Below the pieces are notes generated by a model that did not search any database, was not told where the DNA came from, and saw only the letters and a program-made list of their open reading frames with translations. Shown in pieces: positions 50,961 to 60,540 of a stretch of 64,000 nucleotides of DNA. Each line of letters starts with the position of its first letter. Positions within the stretch are counted from its first letter, which is position 1. The stretch covers positions 1-64,000 of the forward strand of contig NZ_BIMF01000005.1 of assembly GCF_004000945.1 (NCBI RefSeq), read 5' to 3'. This stretch comes from Paenibacillus lautus NBRC 15380. Lineage in GTDB: Bacteria; Bacillota; Bacilli; Paenibacillales; Paenibacillaceae. The translations under genes and the position numbers were made by a program.

Positions 50961-51066
50961 CATACGTAAAAACATCCATCTATCGCTGTGCTTTCATAGT
51001 AGACAGAATGGTGTGGATCGTAGTTTACAGCTTCGCTGAGAACTTATACATTCTATAATCTAAATA
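50961..51066 (+). repeat. Structured intergenic repeat, diverged copy C
   Basis: 106-nt segment between the SDR stop and its terminator that retains blocks of copies A and B (AAAAACATC, TATCG, CTTTCATAG, AGCTTCG, ACTTATACATTCTATAATC) at the same order. ATCCA and TGGAT pair at the position where B has ACATCCT/AGGATGT. Clearly degenerate compared with A and B. Confidence 0.65.
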
Positions 51067-51111
51067 AGCCCCTAGCCGTGAGCATCATGGACTGCTCCTG
51101 GCTTGGGGCTT
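51066..51111. terminator. Bidirectional terminator between SDR gene and lutC
   Basis: AAGCCCCTAGCC / GGCTTGGGGCTT stem between the convergent stops at 50957 and 51132. Confidence 0.75.
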
Positions 51112-51131
51112 ATCTTGCGTCAGGTGTTACG

Positions 51132-51872
51132 TTATTCGTCGTAGGAGTCTACCAGCAAGGCGTACACGATGCCTGGCCCGTGAACGCCAATCGTCAGATC
51201 GTTCTCAATATCGGCAGAGCGGCTCGGGCCTGAAATGAAATGGATTCCCGCCGGCAGCTGCTCGCGTCCGGCTTGATCGAACTGAACCAGAATCTCGCCT
51301 AGCCGGGTAACCATTCGCTCTATTGGGATGATAGCCATCAACACGGTGGGCAGCAGGCTGACGGATCTGCCTTTATGCGGGGCCGATTTCACCGTAATCG
51401 AACCGGTGTAAGCCGCTGCGTAATCCGCCATGACAATGCCAAAATCGGCTCTGGCAGCTACAGCCCTCCAGTCCGTGTCCGCTGCATCATTCCAGGAGAG
51501 AACAAGTGCATCCGGCAAGCTTTGTTCCAGCCCCAGACGGTCCAGCGCATCCTCCTGCTGACGAAGAATCGTAGCCGCACTCATCTCCATCGCTTTGTCC
51601 CTAATAAACCGGCTGACCCCTTCGCGATGGTTCAGCCTTACAACATGGCCCCCGGCCGCTTCAAAGTTGGCGGTAAACTGCGTAATCCTCTCCTCGAGCG
51701 GCCACTCAAATTCTTTCCAGAAGTCGGGGGCACCGCGAAAAGGGTGCTCCGGAGCGGTGCGAACCCGGTCTCTCCCCAGCTTCGCGGCGATTCCATCCAT
51801 GAACTGCTCCTGCTTCTTGCGAGACTGTTCTTCAAGACGGCTCAGCCAGCTGCGATTGGTTTCTTCAGTCAT
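51132..51872 (-). CDS. lutC: Lactate utilization protein C (LutC/YkgG family)
   Basis: Protein of 246 residues, one of three subunits of the LutABC L-lactate oxidation complex. It shows the LUD domain (GIVMADYAAAYTGSITVKSAPHKGRSVSLLPTVLMAII and FISGPSRSADIENDLTIGVHGPG). The ATG at 51872 is 8 nt from GGGGGAG, while the one at 51878 is too close. It overlaps the end of lutB by 8 nt. Last gene of the long minus-strand rhamnose-lactate run. Confidence 0.94.
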   Translation of the reverse strand: MTEETNRSWLSRLEEQSRKKQEQFMDGIAAKLGRDRVRTAPEHPFRGAPDFWKEFEWPLEERITQFTANFEAAGGHVVRLNHREGVSRFIRDKAMEMSAATILRQQEDALDRLGLEQSLPDALVLSWNDAADTDWRAVAARADFGIVMADYAAAYTGSITVKSAPHKGRSVSLLPTVLMAIIPIERMVTRLGEILVQFDQAGREQLPAGIHFISGPSRSADIENDLTIGVHGPGIVYALLVDSYDE

Positions 51873-53385
51873 GGGCATTCTCCCCCTTCCCGGACTTCTG
51901 CTGCTGAAGCCGCTCTTTCAATCGGTTTGCAATTTCAGGGTCCATTGTCCCCGAGGTGCTTCGAATATCCTGCTCCATCTCCGGCCATCGGTCACGGAAG
52001 GATTGCTTGGGAAGACTCGGGGTTACCCTGTACGAATTCCACCCCTTCAAAGGACCGATCCGCGTTCGGATCTCCCCGCCTCGCACTACCAATTTCTGGC
52101 CCCACTTCCCGAGGGATACCACGCTGCGGTAACGCTTGGCATTCCCCATGATCGCCGAGAAGCCCTTCATTCCCATTGCTTCCAGCTTGTCACCGCGCCC
52201 GGCTTCAATCTTCCGGCGGCGCAGGGATACCAGCATATCATGCAGCGGAATCTTCACGGGGCATGCTTCATAACAGGCACCGCACAGGCTGGATGCGTTG
52301 GCGATATCGTCCCATTCCGCGACATTCTTGTTTAAGGCCGGCGTTAATACGGCGCCGATTGGGCCGCTATACGTGCCTCCATAGGCGTGCCCGCCAATAT
52401 GGCGATATACGGGACAAGCATTCAGGCATGCGCCGCAGCGTATGCAGTTGAGCAGCTCCTGAAATTCGGGATCGCCGAGCTGGAGAGAGCGTCCGTTGTC
52501 GATGATGATAATATGCATTTCGTCCGGCCCATCGGCGTCCAGCTCTCTCTTCGGTCCGCTGATGCCGGACATGTATACCGTCAGTTTCTGACCGGTTGCC
52601 GACCGCGGCAGCAAGGTAGCCATAACTTCGAGATCCGCCCATGACGGAATAATCCGCTCCATGCCCATCAGGGTGATCTGTGTCTTCGGCACGGTTGTCA
52701 CCATACGGGCATTGCCTTCATTCTCGAACAATACCATCGAGCCCGTTTCGGCGATCGCAAAATTACAACCCGTCATCCCAATGTCCGCTTCAAGAAACTT
52801 CTCGCGCAGCTTCATGCGGACGAACCCCGCCATAATCGCCGTATCGGGCGGCAGCGTTTCACCCGCCTCTGCTGATAACAGCTCCGCGATCTGGTAACGG
52901 TTCTTATGGATGGCGGGAATGATGATATGAGAAGGCGTCTCATCCGCAAGCTGAATAATATACTCGCCGAGATCCGTTTCCACGGCCTCTACCCCGATCG
53001 AGTCGAGCGCCTTGTTCAGATGCAGCTCCTCGGACACCATCGATTTTGATTTCACGACGGACTTGGCCGACTTATGCTCCGCAATCTGCAGGGAGATCGC
53101 GACCGCTTCTTCCGCCGTCTCCGCAAAATGGACATGGGCTCCGTTCGCCCTGGCCTGTTCGGCAAACTCATTCAAATAGTAATCCAAGTGCGCAATGGTA
53201 TGGAGCCGAATTTGGCGTCCCCGTTCCCTCCACGCATCCCAGTTGCCATGCTCCTCCGACGCAAGCTTTTTGCCGAGCCGCAGCCGCTCTGTCGTAAACT
53301 TCACCGCATTGCGCAGAAAATCATTATTAAGGGCATAACCTGCACGCTCCTTAACCGTCTGCGCTCTCGTCTCAGCTGTGCTCAT
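51865..53385 (-). CDS. lutB: Lactate utilization iron-sulfur protein B (LutB)
   Basis: Protein of 506 residues with an N-terminal LUD domain and two 4Fe-4S motifs, CIRCGACLNACP and CGACYEACP, followed by a Lut C-terminal region. KSKSMVSEELHLN and ETGSMVLFENEGN are typical of LutB/YkgF. It carries electrons from L-lactate oxidation. It starts ATG at 53385, overlapping the lutA stop by 14 nt. The order lutA-lutB-lutC is as in Bacillus. Confidence 0.95.
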   Translation of the reverse strand: MSTAETRAQTVKERAGYALNNDFLRNAVKFTTERLRLGKKLASEEHGNWDAWRERGRQIRLHTIAHLDYYLNEFAEQARANGAHVHFAETAEEAVAISLQIAEHKSAKSVVKSKSMVSEELHLNKALDSIGVEAVETDLGEYIIQLADETPSHIIIPAIHKNRYQIAELLSAEAGETLPPDTAIMAGFVRMKLREKFLEADIGMTGCNFAIAETGSMVLFENEGNARMVTTVPKTQITLMGMERIIPSWADLEVMATLLPRSATGQKLTVYMSGISGPKRELDADGPDEMHIIIIDNGRSLQLGDPEFQELLNCIRCGACLNACPVYRHIGGHAYGGTYSGPIGAVLTPALNKNVAEWDDIANASSLCGACYEACPVKIPLHDMLVSLRRRKIEAGRGDKLEAMGMKGFSAIMGNAKRYRSVVSLGKWGQKLVVRGGEIRTRIGPLKGWNSYRVTPSLPKQSFRDRWPEMEQDIRSTSGTMDPEIANRLKERLQQQKSGKGENAHD

Positions 53386-54112
53386 GCACGCTCACCCCCT
53401 CATACAGAAGCTCGGCTAAATGTTTGACCTGAACCTTCTCGCCCCGGTGACGCAGATTGCCGGCAATGTTTAAGAGGCAGGCCATATCAAGTCCGACCAG
53501 CACGGACGCCTCGGTTTCCAGCACATGATCGCTTTTCTCCGTTACCATCGCGCCTGAAATATCCGCCATTTTCACGGCAAACGTTCCCCCGAACCCGCAG
53601 CAATCCTCGGCAAAAGGCAAGGGAACAAGCTCCAGGCCCTTAACGTGGCTGAGCAGTTTCATCGGCTGCTCCTTAACGCCGAGCAGACGGCTTCCGTGAC
53701 AGGATGGATGATAGGTAACCTTTTGCGGATAAACGGCGCCTACATCAGTCACCCCCAGCACGTCAACAAGGAATTGCGTAAACTCATAGCATTTGGATTG
53801 AAGCGCTTTCGCTTTATCCAGGTATAAAGGATCGTCCTTGAACAAATCCGGATAATGATGAATCATATACGTGCACGAGCCGGAAGGGGACACAACGAAG
53901 TCGCTATCGTCAAAAGCGTCCAGAATCGTCTTGGCACTTATGCGAGCATCATCCCAATAACCACTGTTGTAGGCCGGTTGGCCGCAGCAAGTCTGGATTT
54001 CCGGGAATTCCAGCTGCACCCCGTACCTTGCCAGCAATCTTGCCATCGATTCAGCCACCCGCGGGAACAAGGCATCGCTGAGACAAGTGACAAATAATGA
54101 ACTCTTCAACAT
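53372..54112 (-). CDS. lutA: Lactate utilization protein A (LutA, CCG-domain)
   Basis: Protein of 246 residues with two Cys-rich CCG domains (QTCCGQPAYNSGYWDDA and AEDCCGFGGTFAVKM) typical of LutA/GlpC-like subunits that bind non-canonical 4Fe-4S clusters. The start MLKSSLFVTCLSDALFP matches known LutA N-termini, so the ATG at 54112 is used although GGGGTG is close; two upstream starts are possible. With LutB and LutC it oxidises L-lactate to pyruvate. It lies 102 nt after the DeoR regulator. Confidence 0.94.
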   Translation of the reverse strand: MLKSSLFVTCLSDALFPRVAESMARLLARYGVQLEFPEIQTCCGQPAYNSGYWDDARISAKTILDAFDDSDFVVSPSGSCTYMIHHYPDLFKDDPLYLDKAKALQSKCYEFTQFLVDVLGVTDVGAVYPQKVTYHPSCHGSRLLGVKEQPMKLLSHVKGLELVPLPFAEDCCGFGGTFAVKMADISGAMVTEKSDHVLETEASVLVGLDMACLLNIAGNLRHRGEKVQVKHLAELLYEGVSVHEHS

Positions 54113-54214
54113 CTTCACCCCGCTAATCATCAGGATATGGACCGAAGGATCGGCCTCTAGCAAGAACCCCCCGAACGGGGGGGATTCCATGTTGATATGT
54201 TATAGTAGCTTGCT

Positions 54215-54994
54215 CTATACAGATTCGATCTTGATGCCCAATGCTCGATAAGGTGTCGCTTCCTCTTCCGTCAATCTCCGATCGGTGATGATCAGATTCA
54301 CTTGGGAGAGATCGGCAACCTGCGCAAAAGCCTGCGTACCGAATTTGCTGGCATCGGCGAGCAGAATGGTCTCATCCGTCATTCCGATCATTTTATGCTT
54401 GATTCTCGCTTGAAGCTCATTGGATTCGCTGAGCCCCCGCTCGATGTGCACACCCTTGCATGACAGAAAGGCTTCATCCACGTAGTAAGCATCCAGCGAG
54501 CGTTCCGCGAGCGGACCGACAAAGGACAGGGAGCGATGAGCCAGAATACCGCCTGTGGAGATCACCTGAACCCTCTCCTTGGTGCTCAGCTCAGCAGCTA
54601 CCTTAATCGAATTCGTCAGCACGGTAATCGGAATATCCGGTATGATTTTCGCCATATACCAAGCCGTTGAGCTTGCATCCAGCAAGATGCGATCATTCGG
54701 ATGGATTCGCTTGACCGCTTCCTCCGCGATCCGCTGCTTCTCCAGCGCATGCATGATTTCCCGTTCAGCATACGGTATTTCCGGCTGCGACCGCTGAATT
54801 TCCGGTTGATCCTTCACGCTAACCGCTCCGCCATGGGAACGGCGCAGGCGCCCTGCTTGCTCCAGCCTGTCAAGATCGCGGCGGATCGTTTCTTCCGTTA
54901 CACCGCAGAGCTGACTCAGCTCGGAGACTCGGATGCTCCCTCTTTCGTTGACCAACTGTACTATTTTCTCATATCGTTCTGCAACCAGCATCAT
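54215..54994 (-). CDS. DeoR-family transcriptional regulator of the rhamnose genes
   Basis: Repressor of 259 residues: N-terminal DeoR helix-turn-helix (about 5-60; GSIRVSELSQLCGVTEETIRRDLDRLEQAG) and a C-terminal sugar-phosphate-sensing domain (DRILLDASSTAWYMAKIIP and ILLADASKFG). Of several in-frame ATGs, the one at 54994 is best spaced from AAGG. It lies between rhaB and lutA in a continuous minus-strand run, so it probably controls both blocks in response to a rhamnose intermediate. An inverted repeat before rhaEW (60076-60110) is a candidate operator. Confidence 0.9.
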   Translation of the reverse strand: MMLVAERYEKIVQLVNERGSIRVSELSQLCGVTEETIRRDLDRLEQAGRLRRSHGGAVSVKDQPEIQRSQPEIPYAEREIMHALEKQRIAEEAVKRIHPNDRILLDASSTAWYMAKIIPDIPITVLTNSIKVAAELSTKERVQVISTGGILAHRSLSFVGPLAERSLDAYYVDEAFLSCKGVHIERGLSESNELQARIKHKMIGMTDETILLADASKFGTQAFAQVADLSQVNLIITDRRLTEEEATPYRALGIKIESV

Positions 54995-55021
54995 ACCGCC
55001 CATCCTTACTGTTCTTATATT

Positions 55022-56491
55022 CTATCGCTTCCCGGTCCGCTGTCTGAACACTCCGTAAGCTTCCTCCCATAAGGAGGCATCCTTCGGCTCGTAAGTCTTG
55101 ACCGGGAAGGACTCTCTAATGACTGCACGTGCTTCCCATATATCGGATAGCTCGCCTTGAGCGATCCACTGCACGATCATATTGCCGATGGCACTGCCCT
55201 CCGCAGGTCCCGCCCATACGGGCTTCCCTATTGCATTCGCAGTCCACTGGCATAATGTTTCATTATGAATGCCACCGCCTACCATATGCAAGCCCTGAAA
55301 TTTTCGCCCGGACAATTCCTCGGTCAACTCGAGCACATAACGGTATTGCATGGCCAGACTCTCCATAATGCACCGAACAAGAGCGCCTACACCCTGCGGA
55401 ACACTCTGGTTCGTGCGGGCCGCATATTCCATTAACCGCTTCGGCATATCTCCCGCAGGGAGGAATACGGGATCATCGGGATCAATGAAACAAGCAAAGG
55501 CCGGTGCCGCATCCGCCATGTTAACCAATTCGGGATAGGAGTACGATAACCCTTCCCGTCCCCAGGTCCGCTGACATTCCTGCAGAATCCACAGTCCCAT
55601 GATATTCTTGAGCAGCCGGTACGTGCCGTATGCTCCTCCCTCATTCGTGAAATTCAGCTCTCTGACCCGTTCATGAATGACAGGCTGATCGACTTCAGTT
55701 CCCATCAGCGACCAGGTACCGCAGCTTAAGTAAGCAAACAACCGCTCCAGAGCCGGAACCGCAACAACAGCGGAAGCCGTATCATGTTCTGCAACCGTAT
55801 AGAGCGGAATCGGCGGGATCCCCAGTTCCTCCGTGACGGAGGATCTTAAGCTGCCTGCTTGCGTGCCAGGCGAAACCACGGGTTGGAACAGTTTATGAGG
55901 GATATTTAATGATTTCAAGAGATGATCATCCCAGCTGGCCGAAAGCGGGTTATACAGCTGCGTTGTGGTAGCGTTCGTAAATTCGTTTGCCTTCTCGCCG
56001 GTGAAGAAGTATCGCAGCAAATCGGGAATCATAAGAAAACGCTCGGCTTCTTGAAGCAGGTAGGGCTTCTGCCGCTGCAATGAAGCCAGCTGATAGATCG
56101 TGTTGAACGAGAGGAACTGAATCCCCGTCCGATCAAAGATCTCGGCAGGCGACACTTCCCGGAAGACCTGTTCCATCATGCCATCCGTGCGTATGTCCCG
56201 ATAATGATACGGATTCATGAGCAGCTCCCCGCTCCGATCCAGAAGACCGAAATCTACAGCCCAGGTATCAATGCCGATGCTCGACGGCAGGGTATGTTGT
56301 CCCTTCAACCGGAGCAAGCCCTGCTTCATCTCATGGTAGATCCGTAATATATCCCATTGAAAGCGGTCGCCGATTCGAACCGGATCGTTCGGGAACCGGT
56401 GAATTTCCGTTACGTCGATGGTGCGGCTGTTCAATTGGCCCAGCATCGCCCTTCCACTGCTCGCGCCCAAATCAAATGCAAGAACGCTCAA
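55022..56491 (-). CDS. rhaB: Rhamnulokinase
   Basis: ATP-dependent kinase of 489 residues phosphorylating L-rhamnulose at C1. FGGY motifs include AFDLGASSGRAMLG, IGIDTWAVDFGLLD and LHMVGGGIHNETLCQWTANAIG. It closely resembles the kinase in the fucose operon. The start is TTG at 56491 with AAGGAGG 10 nt upstream. It lies 71 nt after rhaA and 27 nt before the DeoR gene. Confidence 0.94.
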   Translation of the reverse strand: MSVLAFDLGASSGRAMLGQLNSRTIDVTEIHRFPNDPVRIGDRFQWDILRIYHEMKQGLLRLKGQHTLPSSIGIDTWAVDFGLLDRSGELLMNPYHYRDIRTDGMMEQVFREVSPAEIFDRTGIQFLSFNTIYQLASLQRQKPYLLQEAERFLMIPDLLRYFFTGEKANEFTNATTTQLYNPLSASWDDHLLKSLNIPHKLFQPVVSPGTQAGSLRSSVTEELGIPPIPLYTVAEHDTASAVVAVPALERLFAYLSCGTWSLMGTEVDQPVIHERVRELNFTNEGGAYGTYRLLKNIMGLWILQECQRTWGREGLSYSYPELVNMADAAPAFACFIDPDDPVFLPAGDMPKRLMEYAARTNQSVPQGVGALVRCIMESLAMQYRYVLELTEELSGRKFQGLHMVGGGIHNETLCQWTANAIGKPVWAGPAEGSAIGNMIVQWIAQGELSDIWEARAVIRESFPVKTYEPKDASLWEEAYGVFRQRTGKR

Positions 56492-56562
56492 CGCTCCCCA
56501 GCCTCCTTATCAGAGAAATATCAACGATTCGGGCCCGAACCCGATTGGTGTTCCGTATCTCT

Positions 56563-57828
56563 TCATGCTTGCGAACGCTTCAGCAATACATTCTGTTCAT
56601 ACTGTTTCACTTCGGACAGCCACTCTTCTCGGACAGGTACACCCATGCGTTCGCAGTAATAATCCCACACCGCTCCGAACGGATAGGATTTAAATTCTTC
56701 CACTAATGCCAGGCGGGTCGTGTAATCGCCTTCAAGCTCAGCCTGCTTCAGCCTATCGATCGGTTCCAACTTGGCACGCAGCAGCGCCTTGATCGTATTC
56801 CGGGTACCGATAACCCACGCCGCGATGCGGTTAATGCTGGCATCAAAAAAGTCCAGTCCGATATGGGTAACATCCAGCAGGTTATTGCGCACCAGCTCGC
56901 GTCCAATCTCGGTCAGTTCATCATCCATGATGACAACATGGTCGCTGTCCCAGCGCATCGGCCGGCTGACATGAAGGAGAAGTCCGTCGGTGAAAAGAGC
57001 GAGCGACGACAGTTTGCCGGCAATGCTCTCGGTTGGGTGGAAGTGACCCGCATCCAGGCAGATCAGCTTGTTGTTGCGAATGCCGTATCCCATATAGAAC
57101 TCGTGCGAACCCACAACATAAGCCTCGGATCCCAGTCCGAACAGCTTGCTCTCGACAGCATCCAAATTCCATTCCGGATTGATTTCTTCAGCAAAAATCT
57201 CATCCAGCGAATCCTTCAGCCGCTGCCTCGGCGCCATTCGGTCTACCGGCATATCCTTGTAACCATCCGGAACCCAGATATTCGTCACGCAGGTCTGACC
57301 CAGCTGTTCCCCGAAGTAAGCCCCGATTCTTCGTGAGGCCTTGCAATGCTCAATCCAAAATTGACGAATCGCCGGATCGGCATGACTCAGCGTAAACCCG
57401 TCCTTCGATTTGTCGTGAGAGAAGCAGGTCGGATTAAAATCGAGTCCGATTCCCTGCTCCTTGGCCCAATCCACCCAAGACTGGAAGTGCCTCGGCTCCA
57501 GCTGATCCAAATCAACGGACTCGTCGGTATCCGCGTAGATGGCATGGAGGTTCACCTTGTGGGATCCCGGAATGAGCGACATCGCTTTTTCCAGATCGGC
57601 CTGCAGCTGATCCGGTGTACTTGCAGCCCCGGGATATTCCCCGGTCACCGAGATGCCCCCGGACAGCTCCTGATCGCGGAACAGGAATCCCCGGACATCA
57701 TCTCCTTGCCAGCAGTGTATCGAGATTTTGATGCGTTCAAGTTCCGTCAAAATTTCGTCTACGTTGATGCCATGCTGCCCATAGAGCTTTTTAGCCTCTT
57801 CAAAGTTCCTTGCAACATCCTGCCTCAT
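56563..57828 (-). CDS. rhaA: L-rhamnose isomerase
   Basis: Metal-dependent TIM-barrel isomerase of 421 residues converting L-rhamnose to L-rhamnulose. [36 protein letters not shown], and [20 protein letters not shown] (metal ligands His/Asp) match RhaA. The ATG at 57828 is 7 nt from GGGAGG; a GTG just upstream is less well placed. Second gene of the rhamnose operon, 114 nt after rhaEW. Confidence 0.95.
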   Translation of the reverse strand: MRQDVARNFEEAKKLYGQHGINVDEILTELERIKISIHCWQGDDVRGFLFRDQELSGGISVTGEYPGAASTPDQLQADLEKAMSLIPGSHKVNLHAIYADTDESVDLDQLEPRHFQSWVDWAKEQGIGLDFNPTCFSHDKSKDGFTLSHADPAIRQFWIEHCKASRRIGAYFGEQLGQTCVTNIWVPDGYKDMPVDRMAPRQRLKDSLDEIFAEEINPEWNLDAVESKLFGLGSEAYVVGSHEFYMGYGIRNNKLICLDAGHFHPTESIAGKLSSLALFTDGLLLHVSRPMRWDSDHVVIMDDELTEIGRELVRNNLLDVTHIGLDFFDASINRIAAWVIGTRNTIKALLRAKLEPIDRLKQAELEGDYTTRLALVEEFKSYPFGAVWDYYCERMGVPVREEWLSEVKQYEQNVLLKRSQA

Positions 57829-57942
57829 CACATATCCTCCCGTATGATGAGGACAGCCGGGTCATATCAGACCCAGCTCCCCATCTTATTAAGAAATCTT
57901 GATTTCTTGCGGTAGATGCGTCACATCTTCATTCGATAAAGA

Positions 57943-60012
57943 TTAACGAGTAAACGCTGCTGGCACTCCGCCATCAATCGTCAGCATGCAGCCGGTCGTC
58001 TTCGAAGATCTGGATGATGCAAAATAAGCGATGCCTTCGGCAATATCCTGCGGATAGATGTTCACAAGGAGTGTTGTGCGTTTGCGATAGTGCTCTTCCA
58101 GCTGATCGGGTTCAATCCCGTAAGCTGCTGCACGCTCGTTTCTCCAGTTCGAATTCCAGATGGCGGAACCTTGCAGAATGGCGTCCGGCAAAATGGTGTT
58201 GACTCGGATGCCGTATTCTCCGCCCTCAGCAGCGATGCAGCGCGCCAGATGTGCCTCCAGTGCTTTTGCGGAGCTGTATGCGGTCACGTTCTTGCCGGCA
58301 TAGACCGAATTCTTCGATCCGACAAATACCATGCTTCCGCCAACGCCCTGTGTCTTCATTAACGAGAAGGCTTCTCGCGCTACCAGGAAATAACCTGTGC
58401 CCAGCACGTTCATGTTCAGGTTCCATTCCTTCAAGGATGTCTCGTCAAACGGGCTGGATGTTGCAAGGCCCGCATTGTTGACGATAATATCAACACCGCC
58501 ATAAGTGATGGAAGTTTCTCGATAGGCGCTTTGAACGGCCTCTTCGTCGGTTACATCCATTTTAACAGCAAATGCCCGATTCTCTCCGTATTGGGCATTG
58601 ATCTCCTCGGCAACCTGCTGTGCTCCTTCCAGGTTCAAATCCGCCAAAACGACATGCGCGCCTTCAGCTACCAGCCTGCGGGCTGTGGCACTTCCGATAC
58701 CGCCCGCTCCCCCGGTGATAAAAGCGATCTGGCGGGAAAACTCCGCCTCGGCCGGTGCAAGGCTCAATTTATACAGCTCAAGCGGCCAATATTCCACGTT
58801 ATAGGATTCATTTTCACTCAGGGATACAAAATCGCCCAGGGCCGTCGCACCGCGCATGACCGCAATTGCCCGATGATACAGGGCGCCGCTGACTTGCGAC
58901 ATCGCCCAGCTCTTGCCCGTGTTGATCATTCCGATGCCCGGAATAAGAATGACGCGCGGAGCTGCCTCAAACATGACGTCGCCTTCGTGATGGTTACGTT
59001 CAAAATAAGCTTTATACTGCTCTTTGTAAGCAGCAATGCCATCGATAAGCTTGGTCTTAAGGCCTTCCACATCTTCAGCGTCAGGTATCCAGTCGATGAA
59101 GAGAGGAACTACTTTGGTATGAACCAGATGATCGGGACAAGCTGCGCCTACCTGGGACAGCTTCGGCGAATCGGCCCCGCCGACAAAATCCAGCACATCA
59201 TCTTGATCATCAAAGGACAGGATCATTTTCTTAGCGTCGCTGACGGCCCCACGAACAGCGGGCATCACTTGGGCGGCGATGCTGCGGCGTACTTCCGAGG
59301 CCAGCGGTGTAAACTTCCGGCCGCCGAACAGCTTGTCGTTGTTCACTCGTGCTTCAATGAAGGCTTCCGCTTCACTAATGATACGAATTGTTTGTGCGTA
59401 ACAGGCTTCCGAAGTATCGCCCCAAGTGACAAGCCCGTGCTTCTCCATCAGAACCAGCTCGGCCTTCGGATTAGCCAACACCCCTTCGGCAATCATCTTC
59501 GACAAGGTAAATCCGGGACGAACGTAAGGAACCCACACAAATCGGTCGCCAAAGATCTCCCTGGCTAATTCTTTGCCGTTATGGGCACAGCATAAGCTGA
59601 TAATGGCATCCGGGTGGGTATGGTCCACATGCCGAAACGGCAAGAACGCATGCAGCAGTGTTTCTATGGATGCTCGCGGATGCTTCGCATCGACCATGCA
59701 ATGACCCAGGTATGCCACCATTTCCTCGTCCGACATCGAATCCCTTTCGAATAACGGCCGGATATCCTCCATGCGCAAGCCTGTGAAATTGCCCGATTTC
59801 ATGGTAGCCAGATCGGATCCGCTGCCTTTCACGTACATAACCTCGATGTCTTTGCCGCGAAAATCCTGAATCGTTGTTTTGCTGGATGTATTGCCGCCGC
59901 CCCAGTTGCAGACGCGCCGGTCGGAACCGATCAAGTTCGAACGGTAGACCAGCTCATCCAATGTATTTTGTGCCTGCTGTGCCTTTGACTGTTCCCATAA
60001 GCTTTGAACCAT
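57943..60012 (-). CDS. rhaEW: Bifunctional rhamnulose-1-phosphate aldolase / L-lactaldehyde dehydrogenase (RhaEW)
   Basis: Fusion enzyme of 689 residues. The N-terminal half (about 1-420) is a class II aldolase (CNWGGGNTSSK, VDHTHPDAIISLC, LMEKHGLVTWGDT), splitting L-rhamnulose-1-phosphate into DHAP and L-lactaldehyde. The C-terminal half (about 430-689) is an SDR with TGGAGGIGSATARRL, NNAGLATSSP and active-site YSSAKALEAHL, oxidising L-lactaldehyde to L-lactate. The ATG at 60012 follows GGAGGGG; a 30-codon upstream extension is rejected. First gene of the rhamnose run; its lactate product feeds LutABC downstream. Confidence 0.94.
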   Translation of the reverse strand: MVQSLWEQSKAQQAQNTLDELVYRSNLIGSDRRVCNWGGGNTSSKTTIQDFRGKDIEVMYVKGSGSDLATMKSGNFTGLRMEDIRPLFERDSMSDEEMVAYLGHCMVDAKHPRASIETLLHAFLPFRHVDHTHPDAIISLCCAHNGKELAREIFGDRFVWVPYVRPGFTLSKMIAEGVLANPKAELVLMEKHGLVTWGDTSEACYAQTIRIISEAEAFIEARVNNDKLFGGRKFTPLASEVRRSIAAQVMPAVRGAVSDAKKMILSFDDQDDVLDFVGGADSPKLSQVGAACPDHLVHTKVVPLFIDWIPDAEDVEGLKTKLIDGIAAYKEQYKAYFERNHHEGDVMFEAAPRVILIPGIGMINTGKSWAMSQVSGALYHRAIAVMRGATALGDFVSLSENESYNVEYWPLELYKLSLAPAEAEFSRQIAFITGGAGGIGSATARRLVAEGAHVVLADLNLEGAQQVAEEINAQYGENRAFAVKMDVTDEEAVQSAYRETSITYGGVDIIVNNAGLATSSPFDETSLKEWNLNMNVLGTGYFLVAREAFSLMKTQGVGGSMVFVGSKNSVYAGKNVTAYSSAKALEAHLARCIAAEGGEYGIRVNTILPDAILQGSAIWNSNWRNERAAAYGIEPDQLEEHYRKRTTLLVNIYPQDIAEGIAYFASSRSSKTTGCMLTIDGGVPAAFTR

Positions 60013-60075
60013 GAAGTTTCCCCTCCGATTGACCATATGAATTTGCTTTCGTTTGTTTTCCATAATATCACGCCC

Positions 60076-60110
60076 GTTTATTTTTGAATAGTTAATTTTC
60101 AAAAATAAAC
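60076..60110 (-). promoter_or_regulatory. Inverted repeat, candidate operator upstream of rhaEW
   Basis: GTTTATTTTTGAA (60076-60088) and TTCAAAAATAAAC (60098-60110) form perfect 13-bp arms around a 9-nt spacer, 64 nt before the rhaEW start. Position and symmetry suit a dimeric DeoR-type repressor. No second copy was found near the other genes. Confidence 0.65.
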
Positions 60111-60167
60111 ACAGATTTATATCGGTTTATTTAGAATTCCATCTTATAAATCTATTACAAACAAAAA

Positions 60168-60204
60168 AGCAGCCCTGCCCGAGTTATCTCTGGACAGAGC
60201 TGCT
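60168..60204 (-). terminator. Terminator of the WXG100/DUF4176 operon
   Basis: AGCAGC / GCTGCT stem with inner CCTG/CAGG-type pairing, followed on the minus strand by TTTTTTGTTTG. Confidence 0.82.
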
Positions 60205-60214
60205 ATATTACAAT

Positions 60215-60535
60215 CTAGGATGGGTCTGAGCCTGCGGCTGCCATTTGATCCGCCTTTGCAATTCCCTCGATCAATGCGTCACGAAAGGCAATTTCATCTT
60301 CATTGACATAACCCATAAATACAATTTCCGAAATCTCCTTATGGTTGAAAAAGATATTGGAATCTGCGGTAAGATTTCCGTGAGGGTAGAAGCAGGCCAC
60401 GTAATCCCAACGCTTCAACGTCTTGGAGTCGTTCTGCATTCGGCCATAGATCATCAGCGTCTGGTCCCACTCCTTGAACTTGACTACAGATCCGATTGGC
60501 AGCAGCTTCTGTTCCGTTTGCTCATGCTGTTCCAT
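60215..60535 (-). CDS. DUF4176 domain protein
   Basis: Protein of 106 residues. LPIGSVVKFKEWDQTLMIYGRMQ followed by WDYVACFYPHGN is the core of DUF4176, a family seen beside type VII (ESX/Yuk) secretion substrates in Firmicutes. Several ATGs exist near the start; the one at 60535 is 9 nt from AAGGG. It follows the small membrane protein by 5 nt. The role is unknown: accessory or immunity-like are both possible. Confidence 0.82.
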   Translation of the reverse strand: MEQHEQTEQKLLPIGSVVKFKEWDQTLMIYGRMQNDSKTLKRWDYVACFYPHGNLTADSNIFFNHKEISEIVFMGYVNEDEIAFRDALIEGIAKADQMAAAGSDPS

Positions 60536-60540
60536 ATACA

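Noticed and set aside
58531-59568. 345-codon frame antisense to rhaEW
   Set aside because: Shadow frame inside a well-supported fusion enzyme.
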